From Macrococcus armenti (GTDB taxonomy: Bacteria; Bacillota; Bacilli; Staphylococcales; Staphylococcaceae): 64,000 nucleotides of DNA. Positions 63,404-64,000 of this stretch are shown here, piece by piece (the stretch's first letter is position 1; every line of letters begins with the position of its first letter). The position numbers and the translations under genes are program-made. The notes below the pieces were generated by a model, which was given only the letters and a program-made list of their open reading frames with translations, searched no databases and was not told where the DNA came from. The stretch is taken from contig NZ_CP083608.1 in assembly GCF_020097135.1 (NCBI RefSeq), positions 2,140,327 to 2,204,326 of the forward strand, given 5' to 3'.

Positions 63404-63541
63404 TTATGCTGATAATACTTTTCTGCCTTTACGACGACGACGCGCTAATACGTTACGTCCGTTTTTCGTGCTCATACGTGCACGGAATCCATGAACTTTG
63501 CTATGTTTACGTTTATTTGGTTGATAAGTACGTTTTACCAC
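63404..63541 (-). CDS. rpmH: 50S ribosomal protein L34
   Basis: The 45-residue frame reads (M)[18 protein letters not shown] and ends [12 protein letters not shown], the complete L34 sequence pattern. The start is GTG at 63539-63541, behind GGAGG seven bases upstream. It marks the left border of oriC, and dnaA should lie beyond the right edge of the window. Confidence 0.97.
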   Translation of the reverse strand: MVKRTYQPNKRKHSKVHGFRARMSTKNGRNVLARRRRKGRKVLSA

Positions 63542-63599
63542 TTAAAACACCTCCATTAATTGAAATTTCATCTATCAATTCTTATCGAATTTCGCCTAG

Positions 63600-64000
63600 T
63601 GATTTACAGTAACTATTGAAGTATATCAAATTTCTATATGATTAGCAACTTTTTATTTATAGATAAATTATCCACTTATCCACACACATTTCTAATAGTT
63701 TTGTGGATAAATATCTCCTGTTTTTTATCTGTTAATAAGTTATCCACGTACTTTTTCATATTTCCACACTTTTATTTTATATTTTGTGTTAGTAAGTATA
63801 GTTTTGTGGATAACTCTTTGTAACAGTTGATATTATAACTTTTTTTTGCTATTATTTATTTATGTTTTTGTGTGGATAAATAAAAAGTTATCTCGTTTAT
63901 CCACATTTTGTGTGTATCTTGTGGATAATTTTATTATATATTGTGACTAACATTATACACATCCTTTATTTTTGTGAATAAGTTAAAGAATTTTTTTAGA
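63600..64000. other. oriC: Replication origin region (oriC) with DnaA boxes, upstream of dnaA
   Basis: This A/T-rich 400-base region has six perfect DnaA boxes: TTATCCACA on the plus strand at 63676-63684 and 63897-63905 and on the minus strand at 63702-63710, 63805-63813, 63871-63879 and 63920-63928. Near matches are at 63668-63676 (plus), 63740-63748 (plus) and 63973-63981 (minus, TTATTCACA). Such a cluster beside rpmH is the standard Firmicutes origin. dnaA and any further boxes are outside the window. No protein-coding frame is convincing here. Confidence 0.92.

Overview
The window is low-GC Gram-positive chromosome from next to the replication origin, most likely from the Staphylococcaceae and close to Macrococcus. 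That assignment is inferred from gene order and protein sequence (rpmH-rnpA-jag-mnmE-mnmG-rsmG-noc-parA-parB with no yidC between rnpA and jag; xpt-pbuX-guaB-guaA; dnaX-ebfC-recR beside an rRNA operon; metG-tatD-rnmV-ksgA-veg-ispE-purR-ridA-spoVG-glmU-prs-rplY). No database search was run. The right end (about 63.6-64.0 kb) carries clustered DnaA boxes and should lie just upstream of dnaA. Nearly all genes are on the minus strand and so are transcribed away from the origin, along the replication direction.

Layout from left to right. 1-17.1 kb: housekeeping genes from rplY/ctc (cut by the window edge) through prs, glmU, spoVG, ridA, purR, ispE, veg, ksgA, rnmV, tatD and metG, then abrB (plus strand), rsmI, yazA, trmN6, yabA, ricT, holB, pstA, tmk and a PLP-dependent decarboxylase. 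17.2-22.3 kb: one 16S-23S-5S operon without tRNAs, with a strong promoter and visible processing stems. 22.4-29.9 kb: a patatin-like protein, a phosphonate-type ABC transporter (plus strand), recR-ebfC-dnaX and the SRP RNA. 29.9-36.5 kb: the trehalose operon treP-treC-treR and two zinc-ribbon membrane proteins. 36.7-42.1 kb: the accessory part, with tRNA-Ser, three small-protein genes, an IS3-family remnant and a 3.7-kb island remnant at the 3' end of guaA. 42.1-47.3 kb: guaA, guaB, pbuX and xpt behind a guanine-type riboswitch. 47.4-51.6 kb: a stress protein with a SigB-type promoter, an acetyltransferase, two unknown proteins and rpsF-ssb-rpsR. 51.6-64 kb: ychF, a DUF951 protein, mscS, parB, parA, a cstA-family transporter, noc, rsmG, mnmG, mnmE, jag, rnpA, rpmH and oriC.

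The most notable structures are these. (1) A guaA-3'-end island is bounded by 31-bp perfect direct repeats. It holds an AlbA_2/HATPase/winged-helix protein whose upstream region carries seven CTAG-centred 11-bp repeats in two clusters, a two-gene unit with a sigma-region-4-like protein, and a decayed Abi_2 gene; no integrase is left. (2) cstA sits between noc and parA, bracketed by a 60-bp perfect direct repeat that is a terminator hairpin and also resembles a Noc-binding site. (3) parS-like sites lie inside parB and rsmI. (4) abrB, phnD, treP and rplY have readable promoter/operator arrangements. I did not find a clearly new multi-gene system. The island gene with its phased repeats is the best candidate for one.
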